Below the pieces are notes generated by a model, which was given only the letters and a program-made list of their open reading frames with translations, had not been told where the DNA came from and ran no database searches. This document shows positions 35,259 to 43,527 of a DNA stretch of 64,000 nucleotides, piece after piece. The stretch spans positions 62,001 to 126,000 of the forward strand of contig JAVJSU010000038.1 of the NCBI GenBank assembly GCA_040219275.1, given 5' to 3'. Made by a program: the position numbers and the translations under genes. How positions within the stretch are numbered: the first letter of the stretch is position 1; each line of letters begins with the position of its first letter. This stretch comes from JAVJSU01 sp040219275. Lineage in GTDB: Bacteria; Chloroflexota; Anaerolineae; Aggregatilineales; Phototrophicaceae.

Positions 35259-35528
35259 CTCGTAAAGGAGGGGTCATCTATCCGTCAGCCATCAGGGAGG
35301 GGAAGCCCTAATTTCGACGTATCACAACAGACCGATAAACGATCCAGTGATTTCAACCGGTAAAAAGAGTGATGGGCGTTTGCTACCAATTACACACACG
35401 CTCATTCGACATTCTGCACAAGGGGTTGGTTATTACAGTTACACACTCAGACACATTCTACCCATCACTCTCAGGTGAGCTTTATCATCACAACGTTCAC
35501 AAAATTCTGAATATTGTGAAACTCAACT
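35230..35528 (-). ncRNA. Candidate structured non-coding RNA (about 300 nt)
   Basis: A strong minus-strand promoter and a strong terminator bracket about 300 bases without a coding frame. The predicted transcript has several stems. TTCACAA/TTGTGAA (35496-35520) is near its 5' end. An 11-bp perfect pairing of AGAGTGATGGG with CCCATCACTCT (35366-35376 with 35461-35471) closes an 84-base loop. CCGGT/ACTGG (about 35345-35360) and AGGG/CCCT (about 35294-35309) follow. A T5 run follows the 11-bp stem, so a shorter form of about 170 nt is possible. It lacks the signatures of RNase P RNA, tmRNA and SRP RNA. It could be a 6S-like RNA, a novel RNA, or a regulatory leader of the thioesterase gene. Confidence 0.55.
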
Positions 35529-35534
35529 GACCAC

Positions 35535-35563
35535 AGTATATGATAATTCCCCCGTGTTGTAAA
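35535..35563 (-). promoter_or_regulatory. Candidate sigma-70 promoter of the ncRNA
   Basis: On the minus strand TTTACA (35558-35563), a 17-base spacer and TATACT (35535-35540) are a good vegetative promoter. The start point would be near 35528. Confidence 0.65.
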
Positions 35564-35728
35564 CAAAATTTGGCGGTTCTAATGCAATATTATGGATTCA
35601 CTTATGTTACGAAGATGAGTAACCAACAAGGTCTGTACATCTATCCAAAACCGCTATCAGAAACATTATGGACTTTAATGACCCTTTATGATAGATTTAT
35701 CACTCAAAGATAATCGGAGGATAAATTC

Positions 35729-36814
35729 ATGAGTCTATTCGCTGTAACTATAGAAACCATCGGCACCATTCAGGAGCACACCAACGCGGATCGTCTGGAA
35801 ATGGCGACCTTAACGGGCAAGGATTATGAGTTTGTCGTCGGCAAAGGGCAATTCCAAATGGGCGATAAAGTCGTCTATTTTCCGATAGACAGCCTCCTGC
35901 CAGAGTGGATCACCGATGCACTCAACTTAACCGGCAAGCTCTCCGGCACAGATAAAAATCGTGTCAAGACGATCAAGCTACGGGGCAATATTTCGCAGGG
36001 GATCGTCGCGTCTACAGAGAGTTTTACCGGACGCGTCCCGACCATGGCAGATGCACAGATAGGCGCTGATGTGACCGAAATGCTCGGCGTGGAAAAATAT
36101 GATCCGCCACCTATTAACATCTTGCACGGCACGTTACTGCCCTTGCCGCCTTTCGTGAGCAAATATGATATTGAGAGTGCACAGAATTATGTTGAACTCA
36201 CGCAATCGCTGATGGATCAGCCCGTTTACATTACGGAAAAGCTGGAAGGCTCACATTGGAGTATTGCATGGCGTGCCGATGCAGAGGCAGATGAAGATGC
36301 AGTTATGGTCAGCCAGCGCAATTATCGGATTGAATCGATTGATGGCAAAGAACACGTCTGGCACAAAATCGCGCACGAAGGCAATTATCCAGACAAATTA
36401 CACGAGATAGTCGCCTATTGGCAGGCAAAAACAGGTGAAAATCCGCAAACCATCACCTTACGCGGAGAGGCACTCGGTCCGGGCGTTCAGCACAATTATT
36501 ATAAGCTCGACGATCATAGCGTGCATCTATTTGAAGCGGAAATCAATGGAGTGCCATTAGCCGCACAGGATTTTCTGCAACTCGCAGAAGCTCATCAATT
36601 GCCAACCGTGCCTCTACTCAGCATAGATGTCACCTTGCGGGATTGGCTAAACGGCGCAACGCTCAAGCAGGCATCTGACGGACGCTCAAAAATTGCCGAC
36701 AAAGCGCGTGAGGGCATCGTCATTAAGCCGCTCACCGAACAGCGCGACGCAAAACTAGGCAGGCTCGTCCTTAAACAACGTAGCCCCGACTACCTCGCCA
36801 AAAGCGACTTTTAA
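35729..36814 (+). CDS. ATP-dependent RNA ligase, Rnl5/DraRnl-like
   Basis: The 361-residue protein looks like the RNA ligase family first seen in Deinococcus (DraRnl, Rnl5). The N-terminal OB-like module (residues 1-120) has HTNADRLEMATLTGKDYEFV and GDKVVYFPIDSLLPEW. The nucleotidyltransferase domain has motif I ITEKLEGSHW, where Lys171 is the AMP acceptor. It also has LRGEALGPGVQHNYY, VHLFEAEINGV (motif IIIa-like), REGIVIKPL (motif IV) and LVLKQRSPDYL (motif V). It seals nicked or broken RNA. AATCGGAGG 8 bases upstream supports the ATG. It is divergent from the candidate ncRNA promoter, 165 bases away, and followed by a terminator. Confidence 0.85.
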   Translation: MSLFAVTIETIGTIQEHTNADRLEMATLTGKDYEFVVGKGQFQMGDKVVYFPIDSLLPEWITDALNLTGKLSGTDKNRVKTIKLRGNISQGIVASTESFTGRVPTMADAQIGADVTEMLGVEKYDPPPINILHGTLLPLPPFVSKYDIESAQNYVELTQSLMDQPVYITEKLEGSHWSIAWRADAEADEDAVMVSQRNYRIESIDGKEHVWHKIAHEGNYPDKLHEIVAYWQAKTGENPQTITLRGEALGPGVQHNYYKLDDHSVHLFEAEINGVPLAAQDFLQLAEAHQLPTVPLLSIDVTLRDWLNGATLKQASDGRSKIADKAREGIVIKPLTEQRDAKLGRLVLKQRSPDYLAKSDF

Positions 36815-36817
36815 GGC

Positions 36818-36863
36818 AAAAAGACGACCTCATTTTGTTAACTACAAAGTGAGGTCGTCTTTC
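36818..36863 (+). terminator. Terminator between convergent genes
   Basis: AAAGACGACCTCA pairs perfectly with TGAGGTCGTCTTT around a 17-base loop. A-rich and T-rich flanks make it usable by both the RNA ligase gene and the convergent glycosidase gene. Confidence 0.8.
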
Positions 36864-36887
36864 ATTATCAGGTAACGTCTCAATTAC

Positions 36888-38420
36888 TTACAACTGACGG
36901 AAGCCATCATTCAGCGGTTGTAGCGGTTGGCTCTGTGCATTAACCAGACCATAGCCGTTGTGCATGGTCATCGCCCACGCATACCAGATCATCGAAGCCA
37001 CCGCCCCCGGATATTTGTCCTTCAGGTGCTTCGTGAAGCCCGCCGCATAATTCAAAATCGCGCCCGGTGCATCATTCGGACGATCCAGCACGCCCCATTC
37101 GGTAATCCAGACCGGCTTACCCGGCAAAATCGGCAAATAAGCGTTCATCGAATCATCGATATGCCCGAAAATCGTATAGGGCGGTGCGGGTTGGGTGATG
37201 CCGCGTCCGTAGGGATGAAAGGCGATTCCGTCCGGCAAAACTCCTGCGGGCAATGCGTTAATCGCCGCCCGTGCATAATCACTGCCCTTGCCGGGTCCAC
37301 CCGTATGCCCACCCGTGATGACATACGCCGTTGGATCAACACGCTTAATCGTGCGGATCAAATCGCCTAGAATGATGGCGTAATCCGATGGGAGCATCGG
37401 CACAGAAGCCACCGCCCCGATGTGCGCGTCCTGCTCATTCCAGACCTGATAGGCATGGACTAAATCCTTACCGCGATATTGCTCCACAATCTTGCCGACC
37501 ATCTCGCTCAATCGCCCGCTCAATTTGCGCCATTTGGTGGTGGTCATCTGGGGCCAGGGCCAGAATTCATTCTTACCCTCGCCATAAGTCTGATGCGTAA
37601 AGACCAGCATCACTTTGAGTCCGGCGCGGGCATAGCGTTCGATGTGTGGCGCGTAGCGATCATACGCCGCTTGCAGGTCTTCAGAGCCTTTCGCGGCGGA
37701 AACGTTATAGCCCAAACGCACCCAGCCCATGCCCTTCAACAACGCGGGATCAGGCGTGCCGAGCGGATGCTGAACATCAAGATTTACACCCGTCGTGTTG
37801 AGCGCCGTCGGAATTTTGCCTACTTCGGGAATGTCGCCGATATGCTTTTGCACGAACCACGCCGCCGCATACGCACTTTGCCCCCACAACGTCTTGACCT
37901 TCAACCATTCGCCCTCAACCCCCACTTTGCGATTGATTGTTTCCTCGTCTTCTTCACAAATGAGTATGCTTTCCATATTCGCCACGCCAACCGGCTCACC
38001 ATCCACAGGAGATAGCCGCAGACGTAACGCCTTAATTGTCGGTCTCACGGCGAATTTTGGCGCGTCGCTACTATCGCTCACACTAATCTTTGCGGCAGAT
38101 GGTGCAGGTGCTTTTTCAGTGGTAGACGTTTTTTCTTGCACGGGTGAGGCTTTTTCGGCGTTAATATGCGCTTCACCTTTCCGAACAGGCGGTTCACCAT
38201 CAAAAACCAACAACCAACCTGCCGTGTATCCGGTAAAACCATCCGGTGTTTTCAACTTGACCCATTCGCCTTCTACGCCGATTTTATTGAGCAGGCTTTC
38301 ATCGTCTTCTAACGCTTCCAGTAATTCACCCTTAAAAATCTGGTCAATCGCTTTGCCGTTTACAGGCGTTTCCCTCAGACGTAAGCCGTCCACACCGTCT
38401 TTGAGTCTCAATTTCACCAT
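36888..38420 (-). CDS. Two SH3-like domains plus clan GH-A glycosidase-like domain
   Basis: The 510-residue protein has two bacterial SH3-like repeats (about 1-72 and 125-190, each with LRLR and GVEGEW[VL]K). An Ala/Pro/Lys/Ser linker separates them. A (beta/alpha)8 glycosidase-like domain follows (about 205-505). YQVWNEQDAH gives the acid/base Glu and VWITEWGVLD the nucleophile Glu, in clan GH-A style (GH39/GH5-like). There is no signal peptide or membrane anchor, which is odd for a protein with wall-type SH3 repeats. The substrate is unknown. GGAGAAC upstream supports the ATG at 38420. Confidence 0.8.
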   Translation of the reverse strand: MVKLRLKDGVDGLRLRETPVNGKAIDQIFKGELLEALEDDESLLNKIGVEGEWVKLKTPDGFTGYTAGWLLVFDGEPPVRKGEAHINAEKASPVQEKTSTTEKAPAPSAAKISVSDSSDAPKFAVRPTIKALRLRLSPVDGEPVGVANMESILICEEDEETINRKVGVEGEWLKVKTLWGQSAYAAAWFVQKHIGDIPEVGKIPTALNTTGVNLDVQHPLGTPDPALLKGMGWVRLGYNVSAAKGSEDLQAAYDRYAPHIERYARAGLKVMLVFTHQTYGEGKNEFWPWPQMTTTKWRKLSGRLSEMVGKIVEQYRGKDLVHAYQVWNEQDAHIGAVASVPMLPSDYAIILGDLIRTIKRVDPTAYVITGGHTGGPGKGSDYARAAINALPAGVLPDGIAFHPYGRGITQPAPPYTIFGHIDDSMNAYLPILPGKPVWITEWGVLDRPNDAPGAILNYAAGFTKHLKDKYPGAVASMIWYAWAMTMHNGYGLVNAQSQPLQPLNDGFRQL

Positions 38421-38595
38421 TGATGTTCTCCTTTAGTCGTTCTCTGTTTCTTCGATGATTCCACCGTAAAAGTCAACATGCTTATTGTTAGTGTAACCTG
38501 AAGTCAGTATGTAAAGAATTGGGTTTGGTCATGTTTTGATGCGTGCCGTATAATTAGGGGATGATGGCAGGTAACGACAAGGTGAGCGATACCGT

Positions 38596-40797
38596 ATGGT
38601 TGATGAGTTTATCGGCAAAACCGTTGGCGGTTATGAGATAGAGGCAAAGCTCGGACAGGGTGGCATGGCTACCGTGTATCGTGCGCGTCAAACATCCATG
38701 AACCGCACCGTTGCGCTAAAAATGTTGCCGCGTCATTTTATGAAGGACGATACCTACTTACAGCGTTTCGAGCGCGAAGTGAAAATCGTCGCCCAATTAG
38801 AACACCGCAACATCATCTCCGTATATGATTACGGCGAATACGAGAACCAGCCGTATATTGCCATGCGCTATATGGCTTCCGGCACGGTGGATGATATTCT
38901 TGTTGATGGTGCACTCGCCATTGATAAAATCCTGAGCATTATTGACCAGATCGCCCCCGCGCTGGATTATGCCCATTCCAAAGGCGTTCTCCACCGTGAT
39001 CTTAAGCCGAGCAACGTGCTACTAGACGACAACGGCGGCGCATACATCACCGACTTCGGCATCGCCCGCATCATCGGCACGGAGGAAAAAGGCAACACCA
39101 TCACCACACAGGGCGTTGTAGGCACACCCAGTTACATGAGTCCTGAGCAAGCACAGGGGCATGAGCTTGATGGGCGCAGTGATATTTACTCGCTCGGTGT
39201 GATGCTATTTGAAATGGCAACGGGTCGCCGTCCCTTTGAAAACGACACGCCCTATAGCATCGCCGTCATGCAGGTCACCACCCCACCCCCTAGCCCGCGT
39301 GGATTTAACCCCACGTTAACGGCGGCGGTAGAAAAAGTGATTCTCAAGGTCATGAGCAAAAATCCACAGAATCGCTACCGCACAGGAGTAGAATTCGCGG
39401 AGGCGCTAAAACAGGCGGTTGAGCGCCCGGAAAGCATTCACGATACCCAGCCACGCCCGATTGTCATCGCCGATCAAATCGAACATACTCAACCTAATCA
39501 GGTAAGCAACAGTAGCGGGCAGAATTTTGCACCGTCGCCGCCACAATCAAACCCGTCATCAGGACAGCATTTTTCACCGCCATCGACCAATAGCCAACCC
39601 TTACGCCCGCCGTATGTCTCACAACGGCTTCGCGCCCGCAAAAAGTCCAGCAATATGTGGTGGGGGATCATCCTCGGCGGTGCAATTGGCTGTGGGTTGT
39701 TAATGGTCATCATCATCGCCGGAGCATATGCAGTTGGCGATTTCTTCACAGGCGGGGATGATAATGCAACGCCTGTCGTCACGGAATCGGTTGACGATCC
39801 TAACGCGGAACTGCCCCCGCTTGATTTAACCAGTCAAGCCGCCCGCGACGATCTCATCACCACCAATCCAACTGACGAAGTGACACTAGCCACGCCTGAA
39901 GGAGACGATGCCACCGCGACCACCGCGCCTGTAGGAATCCGCGTCACCCAGATTTCCAGCGATTTTGACACGGATACTGCCCGCATTGTCTATTTCTCTT
40001 TGCGTGAATACGAAGATGATGAAATCAACTACGATCTTTATTATTATGACTTTGCATCAGAGACCGAAACCCGCCTTACAGATGATCTCGCCGTCGATTC
40101 CTACCCCATCCCCTCACCGGATGGTCAGCAAATCGCCTTCCAATCAAACCGTGATGGCGATTTTGATATTTACGTGATGGATATTGACGGGTCAAATATC
40201 CGGCGCTTAACCAATAATGACTTTCTTGATCGCCTTCCCGCATGGTCGCCGGACGGTGAATGGATCGTCTATTCTGCGGATACCTTCGACGACGATAATC
40301 TCGATATTTATCGCATTCGTGCCGATGGCAGTGGCGTGCCGGAACTCGTCTATCAAAATGGCGAACGCAACAGCCACCCGCGCTACAGTCCCGATGGGCG
40401 CTATTTAGCATTTACCACTGGCTTAAGCACAGATGCCCGCACATGGGAAATTGCGCTGTTAACAATTGCTACAGGTGAAGTCATCAAGCTCACACAAAAC
40501 GAGGAACGTGATGCCTCACCGAATTTCAGCGCAGATGGCACGCGCATCGTCTATGCAACCGAAGGCGACGGCGGTTCAGCCTTAGCCGCTTTAAATACAG
40601 ACGGTTCGGGCGAGCCGGAAATTATCGAAGATCAAATTGGCAGAGAATGGGGCGCGCAGTATAGTGCGGATGACAATTTCATCCTTTATAATTCTGAACA
40701 GGGCTTGGTAAGTGAAATTTACTATTTGCCACTCAATGGGGATAATCCGGTAATGATTGATACTGAGGGCGGGTTTGCTCCCGCATGGGTGCCATAA
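38596..40797 (+). CDS. Ser/Thr protein kinase with TolB-like propeller sensor
   Basis: The 733-residue protein has an N-terminal Hanks-type kinase domain (about 12-275): LGQGGMATVYRA, Lys42, LHRDLKPSN with Asp135, DFG from Asp153, and GTPSYMSPEQAQG. A Ser/Pro/Gln-rich juxtamembrane linker (about 280-345) leads to one membrane helix (about 354-380) and an acidic spacer. An external six-bladed PD40/TolB-like propeller (about 470-733) has repeats such as PSPDGQQIAFQSNRDGDFDI. It should sense an extracytoplasmic cue and phosphorylate cytoplasmic targets. The GntR gene starts 3 bases after its stop. Confidence 0.93.
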   Translation: MVDEFIGKTVGGYEIEAKLGQGGMATVYRARQTSMNRTVALKMLPRHFMKDDTYLQRFEREVKIVAQLEHRNIISVYDYGEYENQPYIAMRYMASGTVDDILVDGALAIDKILSIIDQIAPALDYAHSKGVLHRDLKPSNVLLDDNGGAYITDFGIARIIGTEEKGNTITTQGVVGTPSYMSPEQAQGHELDGRSDIYSLGVMLFEMATGRRPFENDTPYSIAVMQVTTPPPSPRGFNPTLTAAVEKVILKVMSKNPQNRYRTGVEFAEALKQAVERPESIHDTQPRPIVIADQIEHTQPNQVSNSSGQNFAPSPPQSNPSSGQHFSPPSTNSQPLRPPYVSQRLRARKKSSNMWWGIILGGAIGCGLLMVIIIAGAYAVGDFFTGGDDNATPVVTESVDDPNAELPPLDLTSQAARDDLITTNPTDEVTLATPEGDDATATTAPVGIRVTQISSDFDTDTARIVYFSLREYEDDEINYDLYYYDFASETETRLTDDLAVDSYPIPSPDGQQIAFQSNRDGDFDIYVMDIDGSNIRRLTNNDFLDRLPAWSPDGEWIVYSADTFDDDNLDIYRIRADGSGVPELVYQNGERNSHPRYSPDGRYLAFTTGLSTDARTWEIALLTIATGEVIKLTQNEERDASPNFSADGTRIVYATEGDGGSALAALNTDGSGEPEIIEDQIGREWGAQYSADDNFILYNSEQGLVSEIYYLPLNGDNPVMIDTEGGFAPAWVP

Positions 40798-40800
40798 TAA

Positions 40801-41484
40801 ATGTCTGATTCAAGAAATGCACCACTTTCTCATATTGTCGCCGACGTACTCCGGCAATCACTTAATGATGGAGTCTATTTGTGCGGTGATCGTTTGGTCG
40901 AACTGACCATCTCTCAGGAGATGAATGTGAGCCAGAACACCGCCCGTGATGCGCTGAGTATCCTGGAAAACGAGGGTTGGGTGGTCAAGCGGGCGCGGCA
41001 TGGCACGTTCGTCAAAACGTTTGTCGTTGATGAAGTCCATGAATTGGTGATGCTCCGTGCGGTGCTAGAAAAATTGGCGCTTGGCTGGGCATTAGACAAT
41101 ATGACCCCGGAACATCTCGAAACATTGCGCCAATTTGTACACAAAGCGCGTAATTTCGCTGATTTACAAAATGTCCACGCCGCGCGCGATATGCTCTCAA
41201 GATTTCACAACCATATCGTCACCATGACTGGCAAAAACCAGACCGCCGACATTCTCGCCCGCATCCATAATCACAGTCGCTTATTAGACAATTTACGTAA
41301 TTCGCACGCAATCCAACACGTATTACAAGCTGGTATTTTAAACTTTTATGACCTGCTTATAACGCATATCGGTGAAAACGATACCATCGCCGCGCAAAAC
41401 GCCTTAAAAGCAATTATTATTGACGAAGGTGAGGCATTATTAAGCGTGCTTTCTGCCGTGCTAAACAATCCCAATGCGGAGTAA
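40801..41484 (+). CDS. GntR-family regulator with FCD domain
   Basis: The 227-residue protein is a FadR-subfamily GntR regulator. The winged helix (about 8-75) has GDRLVELTISQEMNVSQNTA and GWVVKRARHGTFVK; the all-helical FCD ligand-binding domain covers about 80-220. It begins 3 bases after the kinase gene and is certainly co-transcribed with it. The effector is unknown. A glycosylase gene follows 66 bases later on the same strand, so it may be in the same operon. Confidence 0.88.
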   Translation: MSDSRNAPLSHIVADVLRQSLNDGVYLCGDRLVELTISQEMNVSQNTARDALSILENEGWVVKRARHGTFVKTFVVDEVHELVMLRAVLEKLALGWALDNMTPEHLETLRQFVHKARNFADLQNVHAARDMLSRFHNHIVTMTGKNQTADILARIHNHSRLLDNLRNSHAIQHVLQAGILNFYDLLITHIGENDTIAAQNALKAIIIDEGEALLSVLSAVLNNPNAE

Positions 41485-41550
41485 TGCGAGAAGATTTTAA
41501 TCGTGCATACTCGTTTTGCAATCACCCAAACACGATGAAAGCAGTGACAC

Positions 41551-42630
41551 ATGACCGCTATTGGCATTCACAGACTTTATAGTCAGCACATCGCGCAATC
41601 CACAGAGCAAACGCCTGCCGGGGTTGTCGCGTGGCTTGGCGCGTTGCAGGGACAGGATTATTATGGCGCGAAGTGGTCAGTTGGCTTACGGCTAACAGGC
41701 GCTACCGACGCACAGGTTGAACAGGCAATCGCTGACCATGACATTATCCGCGCATGGCTGATGCGCGGGACATTGCATCTTGCCACTCACGCCGATATTT
41801 ACTGGATGCTTGATCTACTCTCATCCCGCATCATTTCTGGAAATAAATCACGCTACAAACAGCTTGAACTTGACCACACCACCTTGATGAAAAGTAACGA
41901 AATTCTGGCGGATGCGCTCAAAAATGGGAAACACCTCACTCGTAAGGCACTCTTCCCAATTTTGGAACAACACGGCATCTCCACAGCCGGTCAACGCGGC
42001 GTACATATGCTCCAGCGTGCCTCCCTCGATGGCTTAATCTGCCAGAGCATCGCCGAACGCAACGATCCCCAATTCTTCTTATTCGACGGTCACCCAAAAA
42101 CTCCGAAATTTACGCGTGAAGAAGCCCTCATGGAACTCGCAAAACGCTATTTCATCAGCCGTGGTCCGGCGACTGTGCAGGATTTTGCGTGGTGGGCAGG
42201 CTTAACGCTCACCGATGCGCGCAAAGGCTTAGAGGCGATCAAGTCCCTGCTGATCGAAGACATAATTGATGATGTCAGCTATTGGCGCTCCGCGGAAGAT
42301 AAAACGCCCATCGCACAAAAAACCGATTCACCTGAAGTCTATTTGCTCCCCGGTTTTGATGAATTTTATCTCGGATATAAAGACCGGAGTCCCATCATTG
42401 ATCCTATCTACATGAATAACGTCTGCCCCGGCAACAATGGCGTGTTCAAACCTACCATCGTCATCAACGGGCGCATCGTCGGGATTTGGCAACGCACGCT
42501 GAAGAAGCACGCAGTCGAAATCACCCTTGCGCCATTTGAACCGCTTACGGGCGAACAAATCGAAGCAATCCACCCCGTCGCCCAACGATATAGCGACTAT
42601 CTCGAAGGCTCGCTTGTTTTCACCCCATAA
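41551..42630 (+). CDS. AlkZ-like DNA glycosylase (HTH_42 family)
   Basis: The 359-residue protein is a second HTH_42 winged-helix glycosylase relative. Near the N-terminus WLGALQGQDYYGAKWSVGLR carries Gln33-Gly-Gln35, the Gln-X-Gln catalytic motif of the AlkZ (azinomycin B resistance) branch. RAWLMRGTLHLATHADIYW follows, then the winged-helix region and the C-terminal LLPGFDEFYLGYKDRS. It is predicted to remove bulky alkyl lesions or crosslinks. ATG 41551 also has GTGACAC upstream. A terminator serving the convergent pstB lies right after its stop. Confidence 0.85.
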   Translation: MTAIGIHRLYSQHIAQSTEQTPAGVVAWLGALQGQDYYGAKWSVGLRLTGATDAQVEQAIADHDIIRAWLMRGTLHLATHADIYWMLDLLSSRIISGNKSRYKQLELDHTTLMKSNEILADALKNGKHLTRKALFPILEQHGISTAGQRGVHMLQRASLDGLICQSIAERNDPQFFLFDGHPKTPKFTREEALMELAKRYFISRGPATVQDFAWWAGLTLTDARKGLEAIKSLLIEDIIDDVSYWRSAEDKTPIAQKTDSPEVYLLPGFDEFYLGYKDRSPIIDPIYMNNVCPGNNGVFKPTIVINGRIVGIWQRTLKKHAVEITLAPFEPLTGEQIEAIHPVAQRYSDYLEGSLVFTP

Positions 42631-42664
42631 AAAAAGCGACTGACATCGTCTGCCAATCGCTTCA
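42630..42664 (-). terminator. Rho-independent terminator of the pst operon
   Basis: On the minus strand AAGCGATTGGCA pairs with TGTCAGTCGCTT (two G-U pairs) and is followed by a run of seven T. It lies 25 bases past the pstB stop. Confidence 0.85.
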
Positions 42665-42688
42665 AAATTCCAGTATTTGACCAATGTT

Positions 42689-43522
42689 TTAGCCGAAACG
42701 TCCAGAGATATAATCAGCGGTTTCCTGCTCACGCGGGGAGTTAAATAAGTCTTGCGTGTCGCTGAATTCAACCAATTCACCCCAGCGGGTTTCTTTGCCG
42801 TTCTGATCTTCCTTGCGGATGTTATAGAACGCGGTGTAATCCGAAACGCGGATCGCCTGTTGCATATTGTGTGTCACAATGATGATGGTGTATTGAGTCT
42901 GCAATTCACGCATCAACTCTTCGATGCGCTGTGTCGCAATCGGATCAAGCGCGGAGCATGGCTCATCCATCAGGATGATTTCCGGCTCGGTTGCCAGCGT
43001 GCGGGCGATGCAGAGACGTTGTTGCTGTCCACCGGAAAGTGCCAGACCGGATTTCTTGAGGTCGTTCTTGACTTCATCCCACAATGCGGAGGAGCGCAAC
43101 GCGTGTTCCACAATTTCGTCCAGCATTTTACGATTACTTACACCGAGGATGCGCGGACCATACGCCACGTTATCATAGATGCTCTTGGGAAACGGATTTG
43201 GCTTCTGGAAAACCATACCAATGCGCCGACGCACCTCCACCGGATCAACTTCCGGCGCATACAGGTTACGCCCGCGATACATAATCTCACCTTCAACCCG
43301 CGCTCCCGGAACAAGGTCATTCATGCGGTTTAAGGAGCGTAACACCGTGCTCTTACCGCAACCGGATGGACCAATAAACGCGGTGATATTACGCGGTGCG
43401 ATTCCTAAACTCACATTATGCACGGCGCGGTAACTGCCGTAGAAGATGTCGATTGATTTGGTTTCAATCGCATAGGTTGTTTCGTTCTTTGTCTTGGTTT
43501 CGTTTGTCATCGTCGTAGCCAT
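42689..43522 (-). CDS. pstB: Phosphate ABC transporter ATP-binding protein PstB
   Basis: The 277-residue ATPase powers the PstSCAB phosphate importer. It shows Walker A GPSGCGKSTVLRSLNRMNDL, the Pst-typical RIGMVFQKPNPFPKSIYDNV Q-loop, the signature LSGGQQQRLCIARTLA, Walker B IILMDEPCSALDP and the switch His in VTHNMQQA. About 20 extra N-terminal residues are rich in Thr/Lys. It follows pstA by 5 bases and is the last gene of the operon; phoU is not in this window. Confidence 0.97.
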   Translation of the reverse strand: MATTMTNETKTKNETTYAIETKSIDIFYGSYRAVHNVSLGIAPRNITAFIGPSGCGKSTVLRSLNRMNDLVPGARVEGEIMYRGRNLYAPEVDPVEVRRRIGMVFQKPNPFPKSIYDNVAYGPRILGVSNRKMLDEIVEHALRSSALWDEVKNDLKKSGLALSGGQQQRLCIARTLATEPEIILMDEPCSALDPIATQRIEELMRELQTQYTIIIVTHNMQQAIRVSDYTAFYNIRKEDQNGKETRWGELVEFSDTQDLFNSPREQETADYISGRFG

Positions 43523-43527
43523 AAGGT

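Noticed and set aside
35230..35528. RNase P RNA, tmRNA or SRP RNA
   Set aside because: The conserved cores of these RNAs (such as the P4 strands, the tRNA-like ends or the SRP Alu/GGAAGG loop) are not present.
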